From Dyadobacter sp. CY356 (lineage in GTDB: Bacteria > Bacteroidota > Bacteroidia > Cytophagales > Spirosomataceae), in NCBI RefSeq assembly GCF_021440195.1, contig NZ_JAJTSZ010000002.1, forward strand, positions 620,001-684,000: a stretch of 64,000 nt of DNA, written 5' to 3'. Under the pieces are notes generated by a model. That model saw only the letters and a program-made list of their open reading frames with translations, did not search any database and was not told the DNA's origin. Of this stretch, positions 63,972 to 64,000 are shown in pieces (the stretch's first letter is position 1; each line of letters begins with the position of its first letter). A program made the translations under genes and the position numbers.

Positions 63972-64000
63972 GTGCCCACTTTAAGGATTCTTCGCAATTT

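Overview
The window looks like a chromosomal segment of a Bacteroidota bacterium, most likely a Cytophagales relative of Dyadobacter/Spirosomataceae. The phylum call rests on a SusC/SusD pair, Bacteroidota-type promoter matches (TTTG, about 18-21 bp, TAnnTTTG), weak or absent Shine-Dalgarno sequences, DUF4374 lipoproteins beside a TonB receptor and a PepSY protein, and a TIGR04325-type methyltransferase. The genus is inference. I see no rRNA, phage, insertion sequence or CRISPR array.

Left part (1-20 kb): a small lipoprotein gene, then a long minus-strand run. Read in the direction of transcription this is: an L-fucose/L-arabinose-isomerase-like enzyme, SusC, SusD, a GH78 alpha-L-rhamnosidase, a FAD-dependent oxidoreductase, a modular PQQ-type sugar dehydrogenase (GSDH-PKD-cytochrome c-CBM6), a membrane cytochrome DUF1549/DUF1553 protein and a DUF1501 protein. 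A divergent AraC regulator (19.1 kb) probably controls the first part. The layout suggests a rhamnoside utilisation locus followed by periplasmic oxidative enzymes.

20-34 kb: three tRNAs (Arg, Pro, Ser) on the minus strand, then housekeeping plus-strand operons: VWA/Bat protein, TPR protein, purC and a STAS-like protein; gltB-gltD; polysaccharide deacetylase, GT2 glycosyltransferase, TatD and L-asparaginase.

34-50 kb: minus-strand genes for a SIMPL-like protein, a Tat-exported phosphocholine-type phospholipase C, an esterase-gluconolactonase fusion and a 62-residue protein with its own terminator. Next comes a plus-strand cell-surface-signalling and uptake cassette: ECF sigma, anti-sigma, DUF4374 lipoprotein, TonB receptor, second DUF4374 lipoprotein, PepSY protein. 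After it lie an HU protein, a SYLF protein, a KTSC protein and an exported NIF3-like protein.

50-64 kb: an exported glucose-fructose-oxidoreductase-like enzyme, an MscS channel, a neutral zinc metallopeptidase, tRNA-Ser(GGA), an acetolactate synthase gene broken by a single-base frameshift near its 3' end, a PEP-mutase-like protein lacking the usual metal ligands, a tripartite efflux operon (AraC, TolC, HlyD, MFS), an orphan C-terminal fragment of an FtsX/MacB-type permease, and a TIGR04325-type methyltransferase.

No single element is clearly an undescribed system. The observations most worth a second look are the sigma/anti-sigma/double-DUF4374/TonB/PepSY cassette, the rhamnoside locus coupled to cytochrome-bearing sugar dehydrogenases, the 7-bp-periodic TTAGCnn arrays, the ilvB frameshift, the permease remnant and the metal-ligand-less PEP-mutase homologue.
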